Assembly (NCBI RefSeq): GCF_029852145.1
Contig: NC_079978.1
Coordinates: forward strand, 19,821,774 to 19,885,773
Length of the DNA stretch: 64,000 bases
Origin: Microplitis mediator
Taxonomy: Eukaryota > Arthropoda > Insecta > Hymenoptera > Braconidae
Reading direction: 5' to 3'
Part shown: positions 24,089 to 35,051 of the stretch, piece by piece
How positions within the stretch are numbered: position 1 is the stretch's first letter
Layout of the letters: each line of letters begins with the position of its first letter
Notes under the pieces: generated by a model
Told to the model about the DNA's origin: nothing
The model's database searches: none
Seen by the model: only the letters and a program-made list of their open reading frames with translations
Translations under genes and position numbers: made by a program

Positions 24089-24366
24089 GCGTTTTGAGCA
24101 CCTGACAAAATATCCCCGACAAAATATCCCCGACAAAATATCCCCGACAAAATATCTCCGGACAAAATATCCCCATGAAAAAAAAGCAAAAATAGTGAAA
24201 GTGGCAACTATTACATAATAATATTATGGGGGATATTTTGTCCCCATAAATATCCCCATGAAAAGAAAGCAAAAATAGTGAAAAAAGCCAAAAAATCTGA
24301 CACTAAACTGGGGATATTTTGTCCAGAGATATTTTGTCGGGGATATTTTGTCAGGTGCTCAAAACG
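24089..24366. mobile_element. Palindromic element with ACAAAATATCCCCG tandem words
   Basis: Ends GCGTTTTGAGCACCTGACAA and the inverted TTGTCAGGTGCTCAAAACGC. The left arm has a 14-16 bp unit repeated about five times. Flanks fold back on each other. Not CRISPR, because no spacers separate the units. Confidence 0.75.
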
Positions 24367-24421
24367 CATGGAACCCAAAATTATATATATGGATTTTGAA
24401 ATTTATAAAAAATTTATTTAG

Positions 24422-24552
24422 GAGATGACCATCCTGAAAGCATACTTTGGAGATTTGACTGTGATTTAGCGGGTGAGCCAGATGTTGTAATTTCACCGCC
24501 ACCACCACCACCACCCCCTTCAGCGACAGTTTCAAGGACAACAACTCTTTGA
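24422..24552 (+). CDS. Possible alternative last exon of the glutamate receptor
   Basis: After acceptor TTATTTAG the phase-1 frame reads DDHPESILWRFDCDLAGEPD, a Pro8 run and TGA at 24550. The phase fits the weaker donor at 16346, which also opens the long frame of the 19940 exon. The opposite strand of 24420-24671 is also open (hydrophobic TAVVCTANSFW, then a Gly8 run and TAA), so strand and reality are unsettled. No family is recognised. Confidence 0.25.
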
Positions 24553-25335
24553 CCGATACTTGAAGAGGTACCAACAGGCGTGCCAGCCCAAAAAGAATTT
24601 GCTGTACAGACTACCGCTGTTGTCAACATCAATCCTAAAGAGACATGCTTATAGCACTCGTAGAGCCCCAACAGGGCTGATAATCAACTCGACAAAGCGT
24701 TCTGGGACCAGTGAGGAGGAAAATGAGAAATCTCAACGTGTATTGATGTTGATTGCTACAAGTTTGATTAAACTTGCATGCCGTACCTTAAATTGTAGAA
24801 CAAAACTACGATTACTCCATTCGATTTAATTAAATTAACTTTTTTGTTTAATTTGAAAATTTATTTCAATAAAAAAATTTAATTACCATCCCGATAATAA
24901 TTTTTTAAAAATACTGTCGCGTTTTCGTCCTCCTGTAAATATAAATTTTTACAATTTAATTGTATAGCAAAAAAACTTATTCGGTCTTAAGAATTAAAAA
25001 ATTTATAAATAATTAACTTAAGAGTAAATTTATTAAAATGTATATTATCTGAGGTAAATATAAATTTAAATTGATAATTACAAATTATTGATATTATTAT
25101 TAGATAAAGTTATATATTTGTATCTTTTTTAAGTCGATAAAGAAACGTTAAAATTATTAAAATGTAAATTAATTTAACGTATACGAAAAAAAAAAATGTA
25201 TTTAATTTAAAATTAAAATTCTTGTTTCTATTGTAAATAAAAATGAAATTTAAAATTTTCATATGAAATATAAAGAGTTGACTTTTTCGTTTTATTATTT
25301 GTTTGATAAAAATTGTGAACAAATTTGTACTTGCG
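24553..25335. other. Stretch with coding-looking composition followed by AT-rich DNA
   Basis: From 24553 to about 24830 the GC content is above background and frames are open on both strands (plus: KRYQQACQPKKNLLYRL and onward; minus: continuation of GLYECYKHVSLGLML). No family is recognised. From 24830 to 25335 it is plain AT-rich sequence. Confidence 0.3.
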
Positions 25336-26194
25336 CACTGAGAGAAAAAAATATATATTTCAAAAAAAAAATAATCTATTCAAGTATTTTATTTACTTGT
25401 TTAATACTGAGAAAAAAATTTTATTTTGTCAAAAAAATATTATCAGACATGACTTTTTTTTATCTAATGTTGTTTAGATTATTTCTGTACCTTAACAAAC
25501 ATTTTTTTTTTCAAATAAATAATTTTGCCCTACCCAAGATTCGAACCCAGACCGATCGCGCGAGACTTATGACCTACGCGCGCTCAGCCATGGTGGCTTA
25601 TTGAAAATCATGTCTAATAAACGCTTTAGTTATTCATCTATGTTTGTCATCTTGAATGTTAATTTACACAACTAAATAACAAAATTTAAATATTTGATAG
25701 ACGGAAAGAACAAGATGATACTGGCTACCATCTCAGATTATACTCAGTCATATCTGAGGTAAAAAAAAAATTTTAGATAGTACCCAGTGTAATCTAGATT
25801 ATACTGAGTTGCATCTAGATTATACTCAGTTTCATCCCAGATGTTAGTAACATCTCAGATTATACAACGCTAGATTATACTGTTTTTCATCCTAGATGGT
25901 AACCACATGCATCTGGATTATACTCCGTACCATCTCACATTATACTCAGTATTATCTGAGCTTTAAGGGGAAACGGTAGCAGAAAAATTTATCAACAGGG
26001 ACACTTAGTCTGGTAGATGTCACCACCGTCGATGGCATCTATGAACAAAAAAATGAACTACAATACCAATTTTATATAGAAATGAGCAGTATATTAAATT
26101 ATTTGGCACTTCTTTACTTTATTTTGAATATACTTACAAAGTTTCATACTATGCAATCAAGTACAACTTAGAAAAAAATTCACTTAAAAAATTC

Positions 26195-26311
26195 ATGGCA
26201 CCTGGCAGCTCTGACACAAGAATAAAGATTCTTGGTGGTCTTACAGACCCAAAGGAGCCCGCGAAAGCGGCTATCAGTAGAGTATGCGATCTCCTGGCAA
26301 CTAGACATGTT
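26195..26311 (+). other. Coding-like fragment inside element copy B
   Basis: The frame MAPGSSDTRIKILGGLTDP, then KEPAKAAISRVCDLLATRH, has protein-like composition and codon choice unlike the AT-rich surroundings. No convincing splice sites flank it, and the opposite strand is open too. The rhythm RIKILGG...AAISRV vaguely recalls the end of a KH domain, but this is only an impression. It may be a captured gene fragment. Confidence 0.25.
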
Positions 26312-26560
26312 TTTTTTTTACATGAAATGTTTTTGATACGGTTTAATTTTTTTATTTTACGTTTTGAAAGGTTATACCTACGATTTACGATCACACAAGT
26401 TTTATTTACGTTTTTGTACGTTTTCTACGTCTTTAATACGTTTTCACGGATATTTACGCCTTCAAAGGTTGAATTTACGTTTTCAACGTCTACTACGTTT
26501 AATCTACGATTTAAATTTCGACTCGGGATCTTTCTTCAATTCTTTTTTTTTATTTAACCA

Positions 26561-26906
26561 CCCGATGAAAAAAGATTTTATACAATTGTATAGAATTATA
26601 TATCATTATATATAAACTATATATAATTATATATAGACTATATATAATTGGATAGAAAAAATGGCCCGATCCTATTGAATACAATTGGTATAGAAATTGT
26701 ATACAATTCTATATAATTATATACAATTCTATATATTGCAATTATATAGAATTATATAGAATTGTATATAATTATATAGAACTGTATATAATTTGTATAA
26801 AATTGTATATAATTATATAGACTTGTATACAATTTGTATACAATTGGATCGGGCCATTTTTTGTATATAATTTAATACAATTGTATAAAATCTTTTTTCA
26901 TCGGGC
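26561..26906. mobile_element. Fold-back element, CCCGATGAAAAAAGATTTTA ends
   Basis: Starts CCCGATGAAAAAAGATTTTA and ends with its inverse TTTTTTCATCGGG. The interior is TATATAATTGTATAC-type words. An inner palindrome pair ATGGCCCGATC / GATCGGGCCAT is at 26660 and 26848. Confidence 0.8.
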
Positions 26907-27145
26907 AAATATTTGCTTTATTGAAGTTTTTAATTGTAATAAATTTGAGAAGGTATCAACTAAATTGAATAAATATTTGCTTGCCTTAAGTAATTCATGC
27001 TTCTAGAAATTTATTACTAAAGTGTCGCAATAGTTTTCTTAAAATAAGAACTATCAATTTAATTTTGGAAAAAAATGACTTATTCTGAGTATTTCTGGAA
27101 ACAAGAAAAAAAATTACAAGAATTTAATTTTTTTTCTCTCAGTGT

Positions 27146-28559
27146 GCAGAATGTTGTAGGAAAATTTGAATAATTCTGAGTTGTAAAATCGATAGTTACA
27201 TTATTCCATGTATACTCTGAATTCTTGTACATATTATATAAAATATTATTAAATTTAAATTAATGGTCGCGGCCTATGAATATTTATAAGTATTGATAAT
27301 ATTTATAACTGTAAACTAAAAATGTATAAAATTAAATGTGGAAATCACGATCACTAATGGCGAAACAAAGCGGAATATGGCGTCGTTTCGCCGGTTTCAC
27401 TTGGTAGCGTATTTTTACACATACTTTAAATGTGTGACTGCCTGTGGGGTTCTGTACATAAGTTGTATGCAAATTTGTTTGATTTTTTTCTTGCGTCGTT
27501 TTTTGAATAAAAAAGCGGGAAAATAAAAAGTTTAAAAAAATAGGTGAGGAAGAAAAAATTAGAACTAAGTAAATTTTTTTGAATATAAGTTGAGTAGTAT
27601 ATATGTTAAAGATATATACATTTTGTTATGACTTTTGTTAAATATTTCGATTATAATATTTTCAAAGACACTATTTTCGATACATGTTTATGAAATACTA
27701 AAAATTATTATTATTAAATAGCATTATTTGTTTATGAATAGAATCGAATATCGATTTTTATTTTTTTTGTTTGACGGGATTGTATAGTAGAAGTTACAAA
27801 TACTCGAATCAATAATTGAAACCTTTATAGAAATAAAATAAATTTTTATTTCGTAAGAAAAAAAAATATAATAATAATAATAAATGACAAAATTTAAATT
27901 TTTCGTATACATATGTACATAGTTATACATTGAAAAAATTTGTTGCATCGATTAAATGAAATCGATTACAAATTTACTGACATAGGTTCGTTACATGTTT
28001 ACTGTTTTTTGAATAAATAAAATGAGGATGTTGAAATATTAAATATATTAAGTCACAAGTTTTATGATAAATTAATAATATTGATGAAAATTGATGTACG
28101 AGATAATTGTTGTGTGTATGCATAAATTGTAAAGAGCTACAATCAACATGGCTTGAAATAATAAAATATCATTTTTTACCTCATTTATATCAATGGTATT
28201 TTAATTAACTTTTTTTGTTTGGCCTTATCCTGAATATTGTCATTTACTTTTACCTTTGTAACAATCCAATTAAATAAATCAATATATATTGGCTACTCAA
28301 CTCATAAAACATAATTAAAATTACTGTCGACCCGCTTTTTGATACACGCATCGGTGCTGAGTGGGAATAATTCAATTATTTTTTTAAATAATTAATTCGC
28401 TTTGTTCTCGAGTCTTTTAAATAACGACAAAGCATATAGACCTAGCTTTGGTTAAATTAATATTTAATTCGAATTATATACGAGTATATGGTCATATATT
28501 TTATTTCAAATAATAAGTGATCTTTTAATATTTTTCAATAATTTCAGCAATGGTATTCA
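27146..28559. other. Gene-free AT-rich stretch
   Basis: No exon, RNA gene or clear repeat is recognised. 27345-27530 is slightly richer in GC and holds a short open frame without family resemblance. Confidence 0.4.
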
Positions 28560-28808
28560 AGTGAATTTAGTTAATTATGAATTGAAAAAAGCGTTGTACT
28601 GAGTAACTGATGTTTATTAATTTTTTTCTCGAAAAAAAATTATTCGCCATCACTGGGGCTCGAACCTGGATCCTCCTGCACATCATTTAAAGTTTGTGCC
28701 ACTCTGCCAACACCATGGACTCATAGTTAGAATTATTTAGAAGGTCTATATATTTATGATAGAAATCTCAATAATCTTAACAATGCAAATGATATTAATC
28801 GTGATGAT
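28560..28808 (-). repeat. SINE-like repeat with tRNA-like head, copy 1
   Basis: On the minus strand it carries TGTTGGCAGAGTGGCAC (A box) and GGTTCGAGCCCC (B box) at 28647-28720. About 200 bp around it match 34320-34540 in the opposite orientation, including GGTCTATATATTTAT and CTTAACAATGCAAATGATAT. Confidence 0.65.
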
Positions 28809-28811
28809 TCA

Positions 28812-29105
28812 CCCTAGCAGATCCAAATTACGGTAATTACCGTAATTTTCCGTAATTTACGGCAATTACCGTAATTTACCTAATTTACCTTACCCAACAG
28901 AATTACCATAAGTTACGGTAAACTACGGCAAAATACGGTATTTTACCGTAATTTGTGAGATTTTACCGTAATTTACAGCAAATTACGCTAAAAAACCGTA
29001 ATTTACAGTAAATTCCGGTATATTACCGTATTTTACCGTAAGTTACGGTAATTCTACCGGATACCGAAAATTACGGTAATTACTGTAAATTACGGCAATT
29101 GATAA
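28812..29105. mobile_element. ATTACGG fold-back element, right end lost
   Basis: Starts CCCTAGCAGATCCAAATTACGG. The interior is alternating TTACGGTAA words with a GGTAATTCTACCGG centre-like piece. No GGATCCGCTAGGG end is found on the right. Confidence 0.7.
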
Positions 29106-29180
29106 ATTATTACTGTATTTACATAAAGATTAAATATAAAATTTTGAGGTTAGAGTTTTTTTTTATTTAAAACATGATCG

Positions 29181-29312
29181 ATCCCTATCCGAAAATTCTC
29201 ATAGAATCCACTCAAATGCGACAAAAACCGCATAGAAACCAGTACAGTCTATAGGATTATATGCGGTTTCTGTCTTATTTGAGTGGATTCTATGGGAATT
29301 TTCGGATAGGTA
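29181..29312. mobile_element. Small palindrome, CCCTATCCGAAAATTC ends (uninterrupted copy)
   Basis: 131 bp: CCCTATCCGAAAATTCTCAT and the inverted ATGGGAATTTTCGGATAGG. The interior is AAACCGCAT in both orientations. The interrupted relative is at 57538-58210. Confidence 0.8.
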
Positions 29313-30672
29313 CTTGCTTCGCTCGTGTTCCTAAACTCCGAACTCGAGTATTATACTCGATGGCACTAGTTATCCAAGGTACTAATTTTCATTAGAGTAC
29401 ATATAATAAAATTTAATTCAATTTATTTCTATACTATTAGATTTACTTGTTACAATGGATCCTTTTATTTAGACAAAGGTGTGTATGAGCAACGAAAGTA
29501 TATTCTAACTCCGGATATTACCTAGGAGTTCTTGTGTTAAAATATTAGTAGTTCATATGTAGTTTCTTTAGCGTATTATTTCACAGTAAGTTTGCCTGCG
29601 GCTCGTACAGAAATCGAATAAGTATATCTCATTCCATCAATTCAATACGAACGACTGAAGAGTAAGCGGGATGAAATTTCTCTAGACGAATCTGCAACAT
29701 GAAACGGAGTGAATACTAATAATCGAGTCATGTATATATAGCACATAGAATATAGTGACATTCTTTTGTTGTCTTTATTTCAATTAGAATAATTCAATTT
29801 CATCTTCTGTGCCTTTAATATCAAATGAACTTTTTGAAACTCGAAATTATGTTTTTTTATTAAACGTTATTTATATTATACTTTATATTGTTATAAAAAG
29901 TATTTTTTGTATTTTACTATATATGTTTTATTTTCCACCGTTAAATATTTAGTAAGACAATAGAAAAAGTTTTTCGAAGTAAAAACAATACAGTGCAGTT
30001 AAGAGTTAAGAAAAACGTTAAAGAGAACATAAGCGTCGCGATAAAAGATAACAATAATAACAATATTAAAGACCATAATTAATCAATACCGCTTAAAAAG
30101 TGTCAGGAGAAAACGTGTACATTTTTGTCTATTGTTTTATTTTGTTAACTTTATTGCTTTCTTTGCACAACTCAACACCAGACCATTCAGAGACTTTGGT
30201 GAAGTTTCTGCGCGTCAACGAGTCGTTACGACACTTCGATTTTCTATGTCAATCTAAATTTTTTTTGTTCCACCGAATGCGTCGTTAAAAAACTTTTACA
30301 TCCAAACGTCAAGTGGAAAATTGAGTTTGTTTTTTTTTCTCATTCTTCATTAGGGCTTATTCGACTTTGTTAGCGTTAAATATACTTGTGCTTTTAACTT
30401 TTAGATTAAAAAGTTAAATTTGAAAATAAAAAATTAACAGTATATTGGGTGGTGGTGAGGGATGAAACAAGACGATTTCAGACAAGGGTGGAGTTGAATG
30501 TTCAAGCAGAAAGTGAAGTCTAAAATTGTGATTTATCCCATGCATTATTTTTCATAGGACCTGCAGCGATAGAAGGAGTTTTAATGTCTGGAGCTAGTTG
30601 AAGTAGGCTAATTTCTGACCGATAGCAAAGAAAAAAATCTGTCTATCGGTTGACCCTGCGGGCCAGCCCTAA
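29313..30672. other. Gene-free stretch
   Basis: AT-rich DNA. A 60-codon open frame at 30100-30288 would encode a hydrophobic N-terminus, but it has no ATG and no family resemblance. Nothing else is recognised. Confidence 0.4.
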
Positions 30673-31355
30673 AACTTCCCGCTGTTTTCGAGCTCTTTGA
30701 GCTCGAAAACTTTGTCGTGAATACATTTTCGAGCTCTTCGAGCTCGAAAATACTTTTGGATGCCGTTCGTTTCGAAAAAAATAGTTTTTTACCATTTTTT
30801 CTCCAACGATATCTCTCAAACGAATCAACCGATTGAGACGGTTGAGGTGGCAATCGACGCGTTTTGTCAAGTTCTAAAGCTGATAAAATTTTGGATTCGA
30901 TTTATCGAGTCGTTTTTGAGATATTTCAGGAAAAATAAAAAAATTTTTTTTTTTAATTCTTTCGACAAGAGCCCAGTCTATTTTGGAATGAATCCATCGA
31001 GCACATTAAAAGTTATCCAAAAAAAACATTTTTGAAAAAACTTTATTTTTGGAATATCTCTGAACAAGCCCTACCGATCAAGCTCAATTTTCTCTCGGCT
31101 TCAAGATATTGACAATCCGCGTCGAATGGCACCTTAAAGTTCAAAATCGGTTCATCCGTTCAAAAGATACAGGTATTTACATACGTACGTACATACATAC
31201 ATACATACACTCGGACATCATCTTGAAATTAGTCAGAATAGCTCCCTCGGACCTCAAAACGTCGACATCTGATGGAAATTCGATTTTCGTAAATCGGACC
31301 GAAACCAATAACTTCCCGAATTTTTGAAAATTTACAATTTTCTTAGCGGGAAGTT
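30673..31355. mobile_element. Element with AACTTCCCGCT termini, copy 1
   Basis: 683 bp with 11-bp inverted ends AACTTCCCGCT / AGCGGGAAGTT. Contains TTTTCGAGCTCTTTGAGCTCGAAAA palindromic words in shorter form, a TACG/TACA microsatellite near 31180-31210, and repeated 'CGAATGGCACCTTAAAG / ATCGGTTCATCCGTTC' style words. Copy 2 is inverted at 48582-49354. Open frames in it are not gene-like. Confidence 0.75.
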
Positions 31356-31625
31356 AAAAAAACGATGCTGTGTTTTGAATATGCATATTTAAGTATACTA
31401 CCCAGAGGGAACAATGATTTTGCCATCAATTTAGTATTATTTGACTTCCTGCCTGAAAAATTGAAAATTAAAAAAAAAAAGATTTGAAAAATCCAAAAGT
31501 TCACACCCCGAACGTTAATGTTATATTTTAAAAAATTAAATTTAAAAAATAATTGAATTACCCCTAAATATTTCAAGGTATCGAAAATTTTAAGGGGTTG
31601 GTTTCGCCTCTCCTTTCCCTATATA

Positions 31626-32516
31626 CAGTCCGCGTGACTTGGATAGCCTCACCTATTTTTTTTCAATAACTGATTCTTTACTTGCGGATTTATAAAATTA
31701 TCTGTATATTTTATATTAATTATTTAAGACAGAACAAGATATGTTGTTAGTGTTCGAGAAACAAATCGAGGATATCGTGAGGGGACATGCCACTGGTCGG
31801 CAGTTCGTCACATGGATAGCCTCAGTCAAATTTATTGCGCAAAGGAACTAATACGTTTCATTTTCGTATTATTATGTTGTAATTTTATAGCGTGGTGAAT
31901 AAATTAAAATCGATTCAAAACACCAAAATTGGTTACTATATAAAATGGGGCGCAATAAAATGTTAAGTATTGAAGAAATTAATAAAATTAATTTTTTACT
32001 TAATCAAAATTTTTTCTCATCATGAAATCGCTAGAAGAGTGAATAGAAGTGCTAAAGTTATTAATAATTTCGTGAAAAACAATGAAAACTACGGAAAAAA
32101 TTATAAAGGTCGAACGAAATTCGCAACAATGCCAAGGGAACGTCGAATGATAATTCGCGCGGCATCTAATTCCATTAAGACTGTGAGGCAAATAGCGGGA
32201 GAAGTTGGAACTGCAGCATCTATTTCAACTGTAACAAGAGTGATAAGACGGGCAAAGCATCTAAAGATAATGAAATTGAAGAAAAAATCGGCTTTGAATC
32301 AGAAACACACATCAGCACGACTTTTATTTGTAAAAGAACGTATGAGTTGGATAGATAAATGGCTACAAGTAATTTTTTCAGATGAAATAAAATTTAATTT
32401 AGATAGGCCTGATGGATGTAACTATTAATTTTATGATTTGCGAAAGGAAGAAAAAATTTTGATTAAGAATCATATATAGATAAAAATAGGTGAGGCTATC
32501 CAAGTGACGCGGACTG
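31626..32516 (+). mobile_element. Tc1/mariner-type element, internally deleted, copy 2
   Basis: 891 bp from CAGTCCGCGTGACTTGG to the inverted CCAAGTGACGCGGACTG, with TA on both flanks. Same structure and same internal deletion as copy 1 (7438-8329). Confidence 0.9.
31945..32428 (+). pseudogene. Truncated Tc1-like transposase, copy 2
   Basis: Starts MGRNKMLSIEEINKI, shifts frame at the T-run near 32010, then reads HHEIARRVNRSAKVINNFV and onward to FSDEIKFNLDRPDGCNY, where an in-frame TAA ends it. The first catalytic Asp region is present; the rest of the DDE/D core is deleted. Shares the frameshift with copy 1, but the stop at 32426 is private. Confidence 0.85.
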
Positions 32517-33580
32517 TATATAGAAATTTACAATAAACAAGTACGATTCTGATAGGAATGAAGCCAAGTCAGGAACTAATTTTGCAGGCAGAAAATAATG
32601 AGTATCTTCCCTAGGGAAGATACTGATCAGTTTCCGCTCGCTAAATCGCATTTCTCTGAAATTGACTCCTTTTGACTAGCAAAACAGGCATTGAATCGCG
32701 CAGCTTCAACGCAGGTGATGTAAAAATATTAATATTCGACCTGTAACTCGTATCTAATATTTATTAGTTGAATAATTATTTGTTGGTTTTGAAATTGCTA
32801 TAATTTTTATTATATATCTTGTCACCTATAAATCTTAGGTAAGATACTTAAATCTCAATCGACTTTGATACATGGGTTTGCAAAGTTATTCGACACAAAA
32901 TCTTAGATAAAAAATGATTGGGTGGAATAACTATTTTTAAATTTAAATTCACTACGTGATCGAATATTTGAATGGTTAATAAAATAAAAATATATACATA
33001 CATTTAAAACATGGCCGTCATGATCGGCATGGGTAATTGCTTTCATTCACGTTTGTCAATAAAAAGCAGTACATGTTTCGCGTATTTTAACACTTTTTAC
33101 CTAGTTTTTAATGCTAGTGAGCTATAAAAATGTCATTAATATTCTCTATTTGTATTCTACTAAAATTAAAACGGGTAAATTGGTGTTTTAGAGTGCATTT
33201 TATGCAGTTATTAAAAATACTGGCTATACCACTATCTACTTTGTTTGTTCATCGATCTACTATACTATGCTCATTAGGGTGGCTCACAAAACTGACTATT
33301 GTTTTTTTTTCGAGTCTCATATTAAAATTTGATGGTGCAGCAAATTTAAAGAGTTTCTCCAAAAATTAACTTGATAAAAAATTTCTAAGCGGTGATTCAG
33401 AAATTTCGAAAATTCTAATAATGACTGAAATTCGGATATTTTTTTCTTTTTTTCTTTTTTGTGGCAGCAATTGTTTGTATTTGTAAAATTGAAAATGTGC
33501 TAAGATTTTCAGCCCAAAATTTGAATATTGAATAGCAATGACGCCTTTACTCACATAACGTATTGCTTTATTAACCCTAA
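32517..33580. other. Gene-free stretch
   Basis: No exon recognised. A short palindrome around 32603-32625 (AGTATCTTCCCTAGGGAAGATACT in shorter arms) and otherwise AT-rich DNA. Confidence 0.4.
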
Positions 33581-34800
33581 CAAAAAAAAATTAAGGAATA
33601 CTATTCAAAATTCATTAGTGTTAATATAAGTGTTAATAAGTGTTTATTAGTGATCATTAGTACTCTAACTAATGAATCTTGCAAAACTATTGGAAATGAT
33701 TAGTGTTGACTATTGTTTCAATAGTGATTATTAGTAGTCTGATTAGTGAGTCTACGGCACTATTAAAAGTTAGTGTTGATCACGTTTTTAATAATGTTGA
33801 TACGTAGTAAGATATCCGCGGGTAATAAGGCCTAAGTGACAGAAATGATATTTAAAATAACCGCCTCCGCTAAAGGCTACTCTAGTAGAAGGGTCTTGCA
33901 TAGAGATGTTACGACAAATTTATAGAGTCCCGATACCACGTTCCCTATCTTCTACATTTCATCATCCGTCATATGCTGTCGCAGCGCAGAAGAAATTATA
34001 AAAAACAATCAAGTCTTCTTCTCTTAAAAAGAATACTGATAGTTTTAAGTGCTGTTGAGCAAAGCAATCTAGTTTTCTGACTCTTAAAAAGTATTGTTGC
34101 TAAATTTAAGTGATGATTGATCTCTTATACCAATTTTATTAAGTATAGTTTAACTATTACAGTTTGTTTGACCCGTAGGCCTTATTACCCTATCGTTGTA
34201 AAATGAAGCCTATTCGTATGGTTTTTGTAAAAGTTTAATTTTTTGTTTGTTTATGGTAAAAATTACCATTACTCTAACCTTAAAATTTTTTAATTAATCT
34301 CTATGTAAATACAGTAAAAGTTTATAAATTGCTTAATCATCACAATTAATATCATTTGCATTGTTAAGATTATTAAGATTTCAATGATAAATATATAGAC
34401 CTTCAAAATAATTTTAGCTATTGATTCCATGGTGTTGGCAGAGTAGTAAGAGCTTCAACTGATATATAGAAGGATCCAGGTTCGAGCCCCAGTAATGGCG
34501 AATAATTTTTCATAGATAAAAAAATTAATAAACATCAATTAATCAGCACAAATAGTAATCTCAGTATATATGATTAGATCCAATTTTTTTCGCATCGGGT
34601 TACACCATCGATACTAAGGAATAAGCGCAATACGCTTATGACACTCAAAATACCGAGAACACTCAACGCACTAATGACACTAAAGTATTACTAAAGTAGG
34701 GCGCGAAAGTACCAGACCATTGGTTTTCCATTAGTGTTTTCCAATAGTGTTCACTATTTTTCCGTAATGGAACAATCCACTATTTTTTAAGCGTTAGATG
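33581..34800. mobile_element. Decayed element of ATTAGTGTTA words with an inserted SINE-like repeat
   Basis: 33595-33800 and 34660-34790 consist of ATTAGTGTT / AACACTAAT words in both orientations. The segment between holds other sequence and a SINE-like repeat at 34320-34540 with a tRNA-like head (34428-34500, plus strand: GTTGGCAGAGTAG and GGTTCGAGCCCC), matching 28560-28808 inverted. Confidence 0.55.
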
Positions 34801-35051
34801 GTAACTATAAGACCTAACGTTGTTGTTTTTACACCAAAAATGTTTTTCAGAGTATCGTAAAAAAATAAATAACCTTCAATGAAAAATAATCGGATTTACA
34901 ATTTATTCATAATATATTTTTCAGTACAAATATAATGCGATAGATATACTAATTATTACACATATTTTTATATTTTATCATCTCATAAATTTATTTGTTC
35001 TGTATTAAGATTGCGAAGATTTGGAAATAATTAATAAATTACTGGAGGTTA

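Larger units (their letters stand above)
25336..27145. mobile_element. TIR element with tRNA-like body, copy B (interrupted)
   Basis: Ends CACTGAGAGAAAAAAA and the inverted TTTTTTCTCTCAGTG. The left 360 bp and right 240 bp match copies A and D. Between about 25699 and 26906 foreign sequence replaces the middle: a block of TCTCAGATTATACTCAGT words, a coding-like scrap at 26195-26311, TTTACG/ACGTTTTC words at 26340-26535 and a fold-back element at 26561-26906. The tRNA-like part is 25533-25598 (minus). Confidence 0.75.

Noticed and set aside
24089..24366. Regular short repeats resembling a CRISPR array
   Set aside because: The units are directly adjacent without spacers and form part of a palindromic element in a eukaryotic genome.
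26364..26615. Frame with repeated Leu-Arg-Phe pattern
   Set aside because: Produced by TTTACG/ACGTTT micro-repeats of a decayed element related to 47576-48145.
30100..30288. Short hydrophobic peptide that could be a secreted protein
   Set aside because: No ATG in frame, no homology recognised, AT-rich background.
30608..30870. Two overlapping frames rich in Ser/Lys/Glu
   Set aside because: They are the translation of a palindromic TTCGAGCTC repeat element that recurs at 48582-49354.
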